DNA of 64,000 bases from Prauserella shujinwangii (GTDB taxonomy: Bacteria > Actinomycetota > Actinomycetes > Mycobacteriales > Pseudonocardiaceae), in NCBI RefSeq assembly GCF_003001955.1, contig NZ_PVNH01000006.1, positions 310,001 to 374,000 of the forward strand. Reading direction: 5' to 3'. The notes under the pieces were generated by a model. The model worked only from the letters and a program-made list of their open reading frames with translations. It had not been told where the DNA came from and searched no databases. Every line of letters starts with the position of its first letter. The stretch's first letter is position 1. This document shows, in pieces, positions 22,958 through 30,538 of this stretch. Made by a program: the position numbers and the translations under genes.

Positions 22958-23123
22958 TAGTCCGGATGGACGTACTGGACGTGCCGGACCGTGCGCAGCG
23001 GGACAGCGTCAGCCGCCGGAACCCCGGCATGCCCGCGATGAGGGGCCGAGCCTCGGCGAACGCCGATTCGAACTCGGCGGCGCGACCGGGCTTCACGTGC
23101 AGCAGGGCGTGTTCGAGGAGCAC
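22932..23123 (-). pseudogene. Truncated/frameshifted ABM-type monooxygenase remnant
   Basis: From GTG 23123 the first 43 or so residues match the antibiotic-biosynthesis-monooxygenase (ABM) pattern: an initial beta strand, Lys-Pro-Gly-Arg-Ala-Ala-Glu-Phe-Glu and Pro-Gly-Phe-Arg-Arg-Leu-Thr-Leu-Ser-Arg-Cys. The frame then loses similarity and becomes Ser/Arg-rich, while the second half expected of a ~95-residue ABM protein is missing. A neighbouring frame ends in Val-Gln-Tyr-Val-His-Pro-Asp-stop. This looks like a decayed gene next to repeat DNA. Confidence 0.45.
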
Positions 23124-23221
23124 GGGACCGTTCTCGCAGCCGGCACGCCGTCACGTTCGGCCGAGGCCGGGACCTTGCTGCTCCAGTGGTGGCGTGCGGC
23201 GGGGCACTTCACCTGATCGTG

Positions 23222-23237
23222 TCGAACATATGTTCGA
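23222..23237. promoter_or_regulatory. Perfect LexA (SOS) box
   Basis: TCGAACATATGTTCGA is a perfect 16-base palindrome matching the actinobacterial SOS box TCGAAC-N4-GTTCGA. It lies 21 nt before the DUF222/HNH start and overlaps the expected -35 region of a promoter whose -10 is TAGCCT (23247-23252). Confidence 0.85.
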
Positions 23238-23246
23238 GTATCGTGC

Positions 23247-23258
23247 TAGCCTGGGAGC
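23247..23258 (+). promoter_or_regulatory. Leaderless -10 region of the DUF222/HNH gene
   Basis: TAGCCT at 23247-23252 lies six nt before the GTG at 23259, leaving no room for a Shine-Dalgarno. The LexA box covers the -35 position, consistent with SOS repression. Confidence 0.5.
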
Positions 23259-24626
23259 GTGTTCGAGTCCACCAGTCTCCCCGCACCGGCTGAGCCATGG
23301 CGGCTCAGCGACCACCAGCTGGCCACCGCGCTGGTCGAGCAGGAGCGGGTGCTGCGCCGCGCGCACGCGCACATCCTGCGGCTGCTCGCGGAGGGTGAGC
23401 GGCGTGGTCTGGGCCGCGCGCTGGGCTATCACGGCATGGCCGGACTCCTGCGCGAGGAACTGCACCTGTCCGCCCGGGAGGCTCGCGCACGCCTGGCCGA
23501 CGCGGCACACACCCAGCCGCGTTCCGGCCTGTCCGGGGAGACGCGGCCCGCCCCGCTGGCCGACGCGGAGGTGGCGCTGGCGGCCGGGGCGATCGGGCCG
23601 GAGCACGTGCGGGCGCTCGGCGAGATCGTCGACCGCTGCCCCGCGGCGCTGCCGGACGCGGCGCGGGCGGCCTCGCTGCGCACCCTGCTGGATCTGGCCA
23701 CGCAGGCCTCCCCGGACGAGGTGCGCCGCGCCGGGCGCCACCTGCTCGCCTACTGGCAAGCCGACGGGCAGCCGCCCGGCGAGCGCGACCTCGCCACACC
23801 CGCCCGGACGTTCCGCTACCGCCACCGTCGCAACGGCGACCTGGAGTTCTCCGGCACCCTCGACGCCGAAACCGGCGCGACCCTGGAGGGCCTGTTCGGT
23901 CCTCTCGCCAAACCGCGCCCCGCAGGCGAGAACGGCGCGCCGGACGACCGGACCGCGGAACAGCGACACGGAGACGCGCTCGCGGAGATCATCGAGTGCG
24001 CCGCCCGCGCCGACGACCTCACCGTCCAGGGCGGTGAACGCGCCGTACTCACCGCCACCATCACGGTGACCGAGCTCGAGAACCGAGCCAACCGCGCCGT
24101 GCTCGACGTCCCCGGCCACACCAGCCTCGACCAGCTCCGCAGACTCGCCTGCGAAGCCCGCATCGTGCCCGCCATCCTCGGCAGGCACGGGGAGCCGCTC
24201 CACCTCGGCCGCGGCGCCCGCCTGGCCACCACCGCCCAGCGCCGGGCACTGGCGCTGCGCGACCGCGGCTGCGCCTTGCCCGGATGCGACCGGGGACCGA
24301 AGTGGACCGTGGCGCACCACGTGGTGGCGTGGCAACACGGAGGGACCACCGACATCGACCTGCTGGTGCTGCTGTGCGCCCGGCATCACCGCGTCATCCA
24401 CCACACCGACTGGCAGGTCCGGATCAACCCCGCCGACGGACTGCCCGAGTTCGTCCCGCCGACGAGGATGGACCCTCACCGCAGACCGTTGCGCAACGGC
24501 GCACACCACGCGGCCAGCACCGCCGCGGCGGCACACCTACCGTCAGCCCGGCCGGACGGGCGAACGAACTCGCGGCGGCGCGCCCGGGGCCAGTGCGCCG
24601 GGCGGGCGCGAGCACCCGCGCCGTGA
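23259..24626 (+). CDS. DUF222/HNH endonuclease (13E12-repeat family)
   Basis: A 455-residue protein with an N-terminal DUF222 domain (about 15-300) and an HNH nuclease domain (about 325-400): Gly-Cys-Ala-Leu-Pro-Gly-Cys-Asp, His-His in Trp-Thr-Val-Ala-His-His-Val, Gly-Gly-Thr-Thr-Asp, and Cys-Ala-Arg-His-His. The C-terminus is basic and low-complexity. This matches the 13E12 repeat proteins of mycobacteria, some of which belong to the LexA regulon; a perfect SOS box precedes this gene. Such genes are often multicopy and mobile in related genomes. The role of the nuclease is unknown. Confidence 0.9.
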   Translation: MFESTSLPAPAEPWRLSDHQLATALVEQERVLRRAHAHILRLLAEGERRGLGRALGYHGMAGLLREELHLSAREARARLADAAHTQPRSGLSGETRPAPLADAEVALAAGAIGPEHVRALGEIVDRCPAALPDAARAASLRTLLDLATQASPDEVRRAGRHLLAYWQADGQPPGERDLATPARTFRYRHRRNGDLEFSGTLDAETGATLEGLFGPLAKPRPAGENGAPDDRTAEQRHGDALAEIIECAARADDLTVQGGERAVLTATITVTELENRANRAVLDVPGHTSLDQLRRLACEARIVPAILGRHGEPLHLGRGARLATTAQRRALALRDRGCALPGCDRGPKWTVAHHVVAWQHGGTTDIDLLVLLCARHHRVIHHTDWQVRINPADGLPEFVPPTRMDPHRRPLRNGAHHAASTAAAAHLPSARPDGRTNSRRRARGQCAGRARAPAP

Positions 24627-24676
24627 CGTCACCGCACCCCGTCTCGTGGCGGTATCCCTCGCGGCGAAGTCCCGCA

Positions 24677-26161
24677 TCAGGCCACCGCCGCCCGCCGGGG
24701 CGCCGTCGTGAACTCGTACTCGCCGGGATCCACATGCCGTGTCCGCAGCCAGTAACGCCAGGTGAACCCCGGCCAGATCGTCCGGTTCACGCCGTGGGAG
24801 TCGAGGTACCAGCTCGTGCAGCCGCCGGTGCTCCACACGCCGCGCGCGAGCCTGCGCTGGATCTCGGCGTTGAATCGCCGCTGCACCGGCTCCTTCACCT
24901 CCACCGCGGTCGCGCCCCGCTCCCCGGCCAGGCGCATGGCCTCGGCGGCGTACCGGATCTGCGACTCGATCATGAACACCACCGAGTTGTGTCCCAGCCC
25001 GGTGTTGGGGCCGAGCAGCAGGAACAGGTTGGGGAAGCCGGACACGGTCACGCCGAGGTGCGTCTGGATGCCCTCGGCACGCCACTGCTCGGCGAGGTCC
25101 CGGCCGTTCCGGCCCCGCACGCGCAGCGACTCGAACGCGTCGGTGACGTGGAAGCCGGTGCCGTAGACGATCGCGTCGGCGGCGCGCTCGACCCCGTCAC
25201 CGCCGACGATGCCGTGCGCGGTGACCTCCCGGATGCCGTCGGTATACAGGTGCACGTTGTCGCGAGTGAGCGCCGGATAGTAGGTGTTGGACCCGAGCAC
25301 CCGCTTGCAGCCGAGCCGGTAGTCCGGCGTGACCTTCCGGCGCAGCTCCGGGTCGGCGATGCTGCGCTCGATGTGCCGCCTGCCCAGCCACTCACCGGCC
25401 CGCAGCAGCTCGGGGTGCCCGTTGAAACCGAGCGCGAACGACTCGTTCAGCCAGTACAGCGCGGCGCGGTAGGCGTTGCGGGCCAGCGGTGCCCGGCGGA
25501 ACAGCCGCTTCGCCCACTCCGGGATCTCGCCACCCGGCCGCGGCAGCACCCAGGGTGGGGTGCGCTGGTAGACGTCCAGCCGGGCGACGCGCGGCGCGAT
25601 CTCCGGCACGAACTGCACCGCGCTGGCCCCGGTGCCCACCACGGCGACGCGCTTGCCCTCCAGCGGGTAGTCGTGGTCCCAGCGCGCGGAGTGGAAGGCG
25701 GTACCGGCGAAGTTCTCGGCGCCGGGCAGCTTCGGGATGTTCGGGATGTGCAGCGCGCCGCTGCCGTCGACCAGGAACCGGCCGCTGAACTCCGCTCCCG
25801 AGGCGGTCTCGACATGCCAGCGCTGCGCGGCCTCGTCCCAGCGTGCCCCGGTGGCCTCGACGCCGAACCGGATGCTCCGGCGCAGGTCGTAGGTGTCGGC
25901 GACCCGCCGCAGGTACGCCCAGATCTCCGGCTGCCCGGAGAACGACCGCGACCAGTCGGGGTTCTGCGCGAAGGAGAAGGAGTACATGTGCGAGCGGATG
26001 TCGCAGGCGCAGCCCGGGTAGGTGTTGTCCCGCCACGTGCCGCCGAGGTCGTCGGCCTTCTCCAGGATGACGAAGTCGTCGCGACCCTCCTGGCGCAGCC
26101 GGATGGCCATGCCCAGCCCGGAGAAACCGGAGCCGATGATCACCACGCCCGTGTCCGTCAT
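24677..26161 (-). CDS. Flavin-containing (Baeyer-Villiger-type) monooxygenase
   Basis: A 494-residue class B flavoprotein monooxygenase. The FAD motif Gly-Ser-Gly-Phe-Ser-Gly is near residue 11, the BVMO fingerprint Phe-Ala-Gly-Thr-Ala-Phe-His-Ser-Ala-Arg-Trp is at about 155-165, and the NADP motif Gly-Thr-Gly-Ala-Ser-Ala is at about 178. Substrate unknown; relatives act on ketones or steroid side chains. ATG 26161 is preceded by a purine-rich GAGGCGG. It is transcribed divergently from a TetR regulator across 59 bp holding an operator-like dyad. Confidence 0.9.
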   Translation of the reverse strand: MTDTGVVIIGSGFSGLGMAIRLRQEGRDDFVILEKADDLGGTWRDNTYPGCACDIRSHMYSFSFAQNPDWSRSFSGQPEIWAYLRRVADTYDLRRSIRFGVEATGARWDEAAQRWHVETASGAEFSGRFLVDGSGALHIPNIPKLPGAENFAGTAFHSARWDHDYPLEGKRVAVVGTGASAVQFVPEIAPRVARLDVYQRTPPWVLPRPGGEIPEWAKRLFRRAPLARNAYRAALYWLNESFALGFNGHPELLRAGEWLGRRHIERSIADPELRRKVTPDYRLGCKRVLGSNTYYPALTRDNVHLYTDGIREVTAHGIVGGDGVERAADAIVYGTGFHVTDAFESLRVRGRNGRDLAEQWRAEGIQTHLGVTVSGFPNLFLLLGPNTGLGHNSVVFMIESQIRYAAEAMRLAGERGATAVEVKEPVQRRFNAEIQRRLARGVWSTGGCTSWYLDSHGVNRTIWPGFTWRYWLRTRHVDPGEYEFTTAPRRAAVA

Positions 26162-26179
26162 CCCGCACCGCCTCATATG

Positions 26180-26196
26180 GGTTACCACCGGTATCC
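26180..26196. promoter_or_regulatory. Operator-like dyad between the monooxygenase and tetR genes
   Basis: GGTTACC-ACC-GGTATCC, arms matching at 6 of 7 positions, lies in the 59-bp divergent gap. Size and position fit a TetR operator controlling both genes. A TACTAT box (26208-26213) seven nt before the TetR GTG suggests a leaderless regulator mRNA. Confidence 0.5.
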
Positions 26197-26220
26197 GTTA
26201 CTTCGAGTACTATCCGACCC

Positions 26221-26904
26221 GTGACCGAGAGTGTCAACCGTCACCACGACGGCCGGGCGGAACGCTGGCGGGCGCATCGCCTCGCCCGCAGGGCCGAGTT
26301 CGTCGACGCCGCGTTCCGGGCGTTCGACCGGCTCGGCCCCGGCGCGGGGATGGCGGACATCGCTCGCGAGGCCGGGGTGGCCAAGCCCCGGCTGTACCGG
26401 CACTTCGCCGACCGGGCGGCCCTGGTGGCGGCGGTCTCCGAGCGGCTGTCGGCGCTGGTCTGGGAACACCTCGGCCCGGCGCTGCGGGAACCGGCACCGA
26501 TGCGGGTACGCGTGCGGGAGAGCCTGCGGGCGTACTTCGCCGTGGTCGACGAGCACCCCAACGTGGTCCGGCTGGTCTGCCGCGCCCGCTCGACCGACGT
26601 GGTGGCGGGCGACCGGGGCGCCGCGGCGGGTGCGATCGCGTCGATGTTCGGCGAGTACCTGAAGGTTTTCGGCGTCACGTCGGCGGGCACCGAACCGTGG
26701 GCGCACGGCGTCGTCGGCGCCGTGGAGGCGGCGAGCGACTGGTGGCTGGAGCACCCGGCCATGACCCGCGACGAGATCGTCGACTACCTGACCACGCTCG
26801 TCGGTGGCGCGATCGAGGCCGCGCTGCGGTCCGAAGGCGTCGACCTCGACCCCGACGAGCCCCTGGATCTGACCGGGAAGGAGCGGCATGGCAACCGATC
26901 GTGA
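26221..26904 (+). CDS. TetR-family regulator
   Basis: A 227-residue TetR repressor. The helix-turn-helix spans about 38-62 (Ala-Asp-Ile-Ala-Arg-Glu-Ala-Gly-Val-Ala-Lys-Pro-Arg-Leu-Tyr-Arg-His-Phe). The C-terminal ligand domain is all-helical. Divergence from the monooxygenase suggests it represses that gene. Its end overlaps the next gene by 17 nt, so it may be coexpressed with the reductase-like protein. Confidence 0.88.
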   Translation: MTESVNRHHDGRAERWRAHRLARRAEFVDAAFRAFDRLGPGAGMADIAREAGVAKPRLYRHFADRAALVAAVSERLSALVWEHLGPALREPAPMRVRVRESLRAYFAVVDEHPNVVRLVCRARSTDVVAGDRGAAAGAIASMFGEYLKVFGVTSAGTEPWAHGVVGAVEAASDWWLEHPAMTRDEIVDYLTTLVGGAIEAALRSEGVDLDPDEPLDLTGKERHGNRS

Positions 26905-28054
26905 ACACGACCTCGTCCTGTTCGGCGGCACCGGGTTCACCGGTGGGCTGACGGCCGAGTACCTGGCACGGCACGCCCCGAAGGACCTCCGCTGGGCGCT
27001 GGCCGGGCGGAACAGGCAGAAGCTGGAACGGCTGCGCGCGCGACTGGCCCGGATCGACGCGGCGTGCGAGAAGCTCCCGCTGCTGCAGGCCGACGCCGCC
27101 GACCCGGAGTCGCTGCGGCAGGTCGCCGCCGCGTCCCGCGTGGTGGTCACCACCGTCGGCCCCTACACGCTCCACGGCGAGCCGCTGGTGGCGGCCTGCG
27201 CCGAGAACGGCACCGACTACCTCGACCTCACCGGCGAGCCCGAGTTCGTCGACCGCATGTACCTCGCCTACGACGCGGCGGCCCGGCGCACCGGCGCCCG
27301 GCTGGTCCACGCGTGCGGGTTCGACTCGATCCCCTACGACCTCGGCACCTACTTCACCGTGCGGCAGCTGCCCGAGGGCGTGCCGCTCTCCGTCACCAGC
27401 AGGCTCCGCGTCCGCGCGGAGTTCTCCGGCGGCACGTACTCCTCCGCGCTCACCATCGTGTCCCGGTCCCGCGACGCGGCCCGTGCGGCGCGGGAGCGCC
27501 ACCGGGCGGAGCCGAGGCCCGAGGGCAGGCGCATCCGCACCACGACCGCGCGGCCGCACCGCGCCGACGGGCAGTGGCTGCTGCCGATGCCGACGCTGGA
27601 CCCGAGGATCGTCGCCCGCTCGGCGGCCGCACTGGACCGCTACGGACCCGACTTCGGCTACCGGCAGTACGTCGCGCTGCGGCGGCTGCCCACCGTGCTC
27701 GCGGCCGGTGCGGGCGTCGGGCTGCTCGCGCTGCTCGCGCAGATCCCGCCCGTCCGCGACGCGCTCGGCAGGCTCCGCAAGCCCGGCGAGGGGCCCAGCG
27801 AACGGCGCAGGGCGAAGTCGTGGTTCCAGGTGCGGTTCACCGGCGAGGGCGGCGGCACCCGGGTCGAGACGGAGTTCGCGGGCGGCGACCCGGGCTACGA
27901 CGAGACGGCGAAGATGCTCGCCGAGTCCGCCCTGTGCCTGGCACTGGACGACCTCCCCGCCACGGCGGGCCAGGTCACGACGGCGCAGGCGATGGGTGAC
28001 GCGCTGCTCGACCGCCTCGTCCGCGCGGGCCTCACGATCCGCACCCTGCCCTGA
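26888..28054 (+). CDS. Saccharopine-dehydrogenase-fold, trans-acting enoyl-reductase-like protein
   Basis: A 388-residue protein with an N-terminal Rossmann domain (Leu-Phe-Gly-Gly-Thr-Gly-Phe-Thr-Gly at about 11-19) and the Val-Gly-Pro-Tyr segment near residue 90. This is the saccharopine-dehydrogenase-like family that includes mycobacterial Rv2953, a trans-acting enoyl reductase of phenolglycolipid synthesis. The true substrate here is open; membrane-associated lipid reduction is the usual guess. Overlap with tetR places it under the same control. Confidence 0.78.
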   Translation: MATDREHDLVLFGGTGFTGGLTAEYLARHAPKDLRWALAGRNRQKLERLRARLARIDAACEKLPLLQADAADPESLRQVAAASRVVVTTVGPYTLHGEPLVAACAENGTDYLDLTGEPEFVDRMYLAYDAAARRTGARLVHACGFDSIPYDLGTYFTVRQLPEGVPLSVTSRLRVRAEFSGGTYSSALTIVSRSRDAARAARERHRAEPRPEGRRIRTTTARPHRADGQWLLPMPTLDPRIVARSAAALDRYGPDFGYRQYVALRRLPTVLAAGAGVGLLALLAQIPPVRDALGRLRKPGEGPSERRRAKSWFQVRFTGEGGGTRVETEFAGGDPGYDETAKMLAESALCLALDDLPATAGQVTTAQAMGDALLDRLVRAGLTIRTLP

Positions 28055-28069
28055 CCCACCCCGCCCCGA

Positions 28070-28122
28070 GCAGTGAATGGCACATTCCTCGCGGTGAACG
28101 CAGGGAATGTGCCCTTCACTGC
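28070..28122. terminator. Terminator-like inverted repeat between convergent genes
   Basis: Two 19-base arms, GCAGTGAATGGCACATTCC (28070-28088) and GGAATGTGCCCTTCACTGC (28104-28122), pair at 18 of 19 positions around a 15-nt loop. It lies exactly between the convergent reductase-like and hemW genes and is A/T-rich for this genome. Similar arms recur in intergenic regions of Amycolatopsis genomes in my recollection, but I see one copy here. Confidence 0.65.
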
Positions 28123-28130
28123 CGGGCGGG

Positions 28131-29333
28131 TCAGGGGGCCAGGCGGCGGACCACGGCGTCGGCGAGCAGACGGCCCCGGTCGGTGAGCACGGCCCGGCCC
28201 GCCGCGCGGGCGGCCGGGTCGAGCAGCCCGTCGGCGGCCGCCTCCGCCGCCGCCCGCCTGCCGTCGTCGTGCAGCACGCCGAGCGGCAGCCCTTCGGCGA
28301 GCCGCAGCTCCAGCAGGACGCGCTCCAGGTGGCGGTCGGCTTCGGTGAGCACCTCGTGCCCGGCGACGGGCAGGCCGCCGTCGGCAAGGCGGGCGGCGTA
28401 GCGCGCGGGGTGTTTGACGTTCCACCACCGCACGCCGCCGACGTGGCCGTGCGCGCCCGGCCCCGCACCCCACCAGTCGCCGCCCTGCCAGTAGCCGAGG
28501 TTGTGCCTGCACCGGGCGGCGGGCCCGCTCGCCCAGTTGGACACCTCGTACCAGCGCAGCCCGGCCTCGTTCAGGCGGCGGTCGACGAGTTCGTAGCTCG
28601 CGGCCAGCGCGTCGTCGTCCGGAGCGGGCAGCTCACCGCGACGGACCCGCCGGGCGAGGGCGGTGCCCTCCTCGACGATCAGCGCGTACGCCGAGACGTG
28701 GTCGACCCCGGCGTCGAGCACCGCCGCCAGCGAGGCCTCCAGGTCCTCGGTGCGCTCCCCCGGCGTCCCGTAGATGAGGTCCAGGTTGACGTGCTCGAAG
28801 CCGGCCGCCCGGGCCTCCCTGGCCGCCCGCACCGGCCGTCCCGGCGTGTGCACGCGGTCGAGCACCCGCAGCACGTGCGGCGCGGCGGACTGCATGCCCA
28901 GCGACACGCGCGTGTAGCCGGCGGCGCGGATGCCCGCGAAGAACTCCGGTGCCGTGGACTCGGGGTTCGACTCGGTGGTCACCTCCGCGCCGGGCGCCAG
29001 GCCGAAGGCGTCGCGCACGGCGCCGAGCACCGCCGCCAGGCCCTCGGCGCCCAGCAGGGACGGGGTGCCGCCGCCGACGAACACCGTGTCGGCGGCCGGC
29101 GGCGTGCCCAGTGCCTCCGCGGCCAGGGCGAGCTCCCGGCGCAGGCCCTCCAGCCACGAGCCGGGCGACGCGCCCGAGCCGAGCTCGCCCGCGGTGTAGG
29201 TGTTGAAGTCGCAGTAGCCGCAGCGGGTGGCGCAGAACGGCACGTGCACGTACACCCCGAACGGGCGGGTGCCGAGCCCGCGCAGCGCGGACTCCGGCAG
29301 GGCGAACTGGTCGGGGGGTACCGCGATGGTCAC
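28131..29333 (-). CDS. hemW: Radical SAM heme chaperone HemW
   Basis: A 400-residue HemN/HemW-family protein. The radical-SAM motif is Cys-Ala-Thr-Arg-Cys-Gly-Tyr-Cys near residue 33, preceded by Val-His-Val-Pro-Phe and followed by Asp-Phe-Asn-Thr-Tyr as in HemW rather than true coproporphyrinogen dehydrogenase HemN. Gly-Gly-Gly-Thr-Pro-Ser is near residue 88. It is expected to insert heme into respiratory enzymes. GTG 29333 start. In Mycobacterium this gene likewise precedes the sulfite reductase locus. Confidence 0.9.
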   Translation of the reverse strand: MTIAVPPDQFALPESALRGLGTRPFGVYVHVPFCATRCGYCDFNTYTAGELGSGASPGSWLEGLRRELALAAEALGTPPAADTVFVGGGTPSLLGAEGLAAVLGAVRDAFGLAPGAEVTTESNPESTAPEFFAGIRAAGYTRVSLGMQSAAPHVLRVLDRVHTPGRPVRAAREARAAGFEHVNLDLIYGTPGERTEDLEASLAAVLDAGVDHVSAYALIVEEGTALARRVRRGELPAPDDDALAASYELVDRRLNEAGLRWYEVSNWASGPAARCRHNLGYWQGGDWWGAGPGAHGHVGGVRWWNVKHPARYAARLADGGLPVAGHEVLTEADRHLERVLLELRLAEGLPLGVLHDDGRRAAAEAAADGLLDPAARAAGRAVLTDRGRLLADAVVRRLAP

Positions 29334-29354
29334 CCCACCAGTGTCCCACCGGCG

Positions 29355-30275
29355 CTACAGCTCCCCCAGGCGGCGGGCCAGCTCGCCGAGCTCACCGGCC
29401 CCGGTGAGGGCGTCCGGGAGCAGTGGGACACGCACCAGGCCGGTGCCGGAGAACCGCCCGGCCAGCTCGGCCAGCACCCGCTCCTGGTGCTCCCGGCGCC
29501 GCGCCAGCACCCCGGTCTCGTCGTCGGGCACGACCCGGTTGACGACGGTCCGGCCCAGCCGGAGACCGCCGCCCTCCAGCGCCTCGGCGGCCCGCAGCGT
29601 CTCCGCGAGAGGCAGCTGCTCGGGCACGAGCACCAGGTGCACGAGCGCGTCGTCCCGCAGCCGGGCCCGCAGCCACTCCAGCCGGTCGCGGCGCGCGTGC
29701 AGGCGGTCCAGCAGCGGGTCCGGCCGTTCCCGCTCCCCGCCGAGCATCCCGGCCAGCAGCCGATCCGCGCCGCGCGCCCGTTCCCGCTGGCGCGCCAGTC
29801 CCTCGATCCACGGGGTGAGCAGCGCGGGCAGGCTCAGCAGGCGCACCATGTGCCCGGTCGGCGCGCTGTCCACGACCAGCCGGTCCCACCGCGCACCGAC
29901 CTCCTCGACGAGGCCGGTGAGCCGGTCCAGCAGCGCGGACTCCACGGTGCCGGGGCTGTCCGCCGCGCGCGCCAGATGCCGCTCGACCGCGGGCAGCACC
30001 TCCCTCGGCACCGCGTGCCGCGCGTCCTCGGTGATCTCCGCGACCCGCCTGCGGGCCTGCTCCTCGCCGCTGATCTCCGCCGCCCACAGCAGGGGCGCGA
30101 CCTCGCGCGGCTGCCCGGACAGCGGCGTCGCCAGCACGTCGCCGAGCGAGTGCGCCGGATCGGTGGACACGACCAGCGTCCGCTCCCCCGCCCCGGCCCT
30201 GCCGAGCGCGTACGCGGCGGCCAGCGTCGTCTTGCCCACGCCGCCCTTGCCGCCGAAGAAGCGGATCAACAGCAC
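29355..30275 (-). CDS. ArsA/Get3-type ATPase
   Basis: A 306-residue P-loop ATPase. The deviant Walker A is Gly-Gly-Lys-Gly-Gly-Val-Gly-Lys-Thr-Thr at about 8-17; switch residues include Ser-Thr-Asp-Pro-Ala-His-Ser (about 36-42) and Asp-Ser-Ala-Pro-Thr-Gly-His (about 134-140). This is the anion-transporting/ArsA family that includes Get3. No arsenite permease or cysteine-rich metal site is nearby, so arsenic transport is unlikely. The gene overlaps the CC-terminated small protein by 10 nt and lies downstream of cstA, implying a joint role, perhaps in membrane-protein handling. Confidence 0.87.
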   Translation of the reverse strand: MLLIRFFGGKGGVGKTTLAAAYALGRAGAGERTLVVSTDPAHSLGDVLATPLSGQPREVAPLLWAAEISGEEQARRRVAEITEDARHAVPREVLPAVERHLARAADSPGTVESALLDRLTGLVEEVGARWDRLVVDSAPTGHMVRLLSLPALLTPWIEGLARQRERARGADRLLAGMLGGERERPDPLLDRLHARRDRLEWLRARLRDDALVHLVLVPEQLPLAETLRAAEALEGGGLRLGRTVVNRVVPDDETGVLARRREHQERVLAELAGRFSGTGLVRVPLLPDALTGAGELGELARRLGEL

Positions 30276-30538
30276 ACCCCGGGATCGCCGAAACTCTCCT
30301 GACCCATCCGCCGGTGCCAGGCGTGCAGGTCGGCCACCAGGTACGGCACGAGGTCCAGCGTCTCGTACGCGACGGGGTTGTCCACGCCGAGCGACTCCAG
30401 CATCACCAGCGCCCGCAGGGTGTCCTCCTGGCGCCGGACCTCACGCCGCAGCCCCTGCCGCCAGCGGGCGACGAAGAGTTGGTCGTGCGCGGCCTCCGCC
30501 CTGCGCCAGGCGGAGGCCAGGCGGGTGCGCAGGCTCAC
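30266..30538 (-). CDS. Cory-CC-star protein (small protein ending Cys-Cys)
   Basis: A 90-residue, charged, helical protein whose chain ends Gly-Val-Cys-Cys-stop. This C-terminal Cys pair and its position beside an ArsA-type ATPase match the family called cory-CC-star in actinobacteria. GTG 30538 overlaps the cstA stop by 4 nt. In Escherichia coli the CstA transporters are followed by small YbdD/YjiX proteins that, as I recall, also end in Cys-Cys, so this may be the transporter's partner subunit. There are no other cysteines. Confidence 0.82.
   Translation of the reverse strand: MSLRTRLASAWRRAEAAHDQLFVARWRQGLRREVRRQEDTLRALVMLESLGVDNPVAYETLDLVPYLVADLHAWHRRMGQESFGDPGVCC

Noticed and set aside
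23259-23275. GTTCGAGTCC as a tRNA T-loop
   Set aside because: No acceptor, D or anticodon stem can be drawn around it; it is the coding start of the DUF222 gene.
29355-30275. Arsenite-efflux ATPase
   Set aside because: There is no arsB, arsR or arsD nearby and no cysteine metal site; the partner genes are cstA and a CC-tailed protein.
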